Shown: positions 42,482 to 42,504 of the stretch, in pieces
Layout: each line of letters starts with the position of its first letter
Position numbering within the stretch: position 1 is the first letter of the stretch
DNA from: a bacterium
Lineage (GTDB): Bacteria > Bacillota > Clostridia > Lachnospirales > Lachnospiraceae
Reading direction: 5' to 3'
Assembly (NCBI GenBank): GCA_023663725.1
Contig: JAMPGX010000024.1
Location: 1 to 42,504, forward strand
Length of the DNA: 42,504 nt
Made by a program: the position numbers and the translations under genes
Notes under the pieces: generated by a model
Told to the model about the DNA's origin: nothing
Seen by the model: the letters and a program-made list of their open reading frames with translations, nothing else
Databases searched by the model: none

Positions 42482-42504
42482 TCCTTGACAACTAAACAGC
42501 AATG

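Noticed and set aside
1-42504. CRISPR array or prophage
   Set aside because: No regularly spaced short repeats, cas genes or phage structural genes were seen. The recombinases are explained by the flagellin units and one XerC/D-like gene.

Overview
The window looks like a chromosome segment of a motile, anaerobic gut Clostridium-type bacterium, most likely Lachnospiraceae. Pointers to this are the Clostridia-style gene set (YtaF, MsmK/UgpC with a CdaR-type regulator, a flavin reductase-rubredoxin fusion, two glycyl-radical-activase-like radical SAM proteins, a T-box in front of metG), Gram-positive Shine-Dalgarno sites before almost every gene, and Lachnospiraceae-type flagellins. No species is claimed.

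Region 1 (1-1166) is a small MarR-regulator/flavodoxin operon. Region 2 (about 1289-10022) is the striking part: two tandem flagellin units, each built as tyrosine recombinase, csrA, a 179-nt leader, flagellin and an Rpn-family PD-(D/E)XK nuclease gene. Each unit is preceded by a DNA segment bounded by inverted recombination-type sites (unit 1: 1289-1324 and 2170-2205; unit 2: 4643-4679 and 6634-6670). Just inside the left site of each segment lies an excellent sigma-28 promoter that points LEFT, away from csrA-flagellin. Inversion would place it directly upstream of csrA-flagellin. I read this as two flagellin ON/OFF inversion switches, both drawn here in the OFF orientation, with different site sequences and different recombinases. 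A second control layer is CsrA, encoded in the same switched message, whose probable binding sites (hairpin loop and Shine-Dalgarno) are present unchanged in both flagellin leaders. The two flagellins share nearly identical ends but have unrelated central domains.

Region 3 (10067-12826) holds an unrecognised 581-aa protein and a longer XerC/D-like recombinase on the minus strand. Region 4 (12884-16930) starts with a methionine-type T-box riboswitch, followed by a GT-C-like membrane protein and metG. Region 5 (17074-24108) carries an alpha/beta hydrolase, a D-lactate-dehydrogenase-like enzyme, a GNAT, a YesL-like membrane protein, msmK/ugpC, a CdaR-type regulator and a conserved hypothetical. 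Region 6 (24127-28190) has a PflX-like radical SAM protein, the small SRP RNA, a flavin reductase-rubredoxin fusion, tadA, an NrdG2-like activase and ytaF.

Region 7 (28284-33276) is a two-gene cyclic-di-GMP operon with unusual fusions: a PTS EIIC-EAL membrane protein, and a GNAT-GGDEF-EAL-beta-helix protein. It ends at a bidirectional terminator and a minus-strand tRNA-Ser(CGA). Region 8 (33612-38978) is pfkA-dnaX-ybaB-recR-galM, interrupted between dnaX and ybaB by an AT-rich cassette with inverted ends and an 8-bp apparent target duplication. Region 9 (39108-42260) encodes a LysM protein, a DUF5711-like protein and a CvpA-like protein. The window ends in a strong promoter and leader hairpin that look like the front of an rRNA operon.

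Overall the window combines flagellin phase switching, CsrA control and c-di-GMP enzymes, all plausible parts of surface and motility regulation, beside ordinary housekeeping genes.
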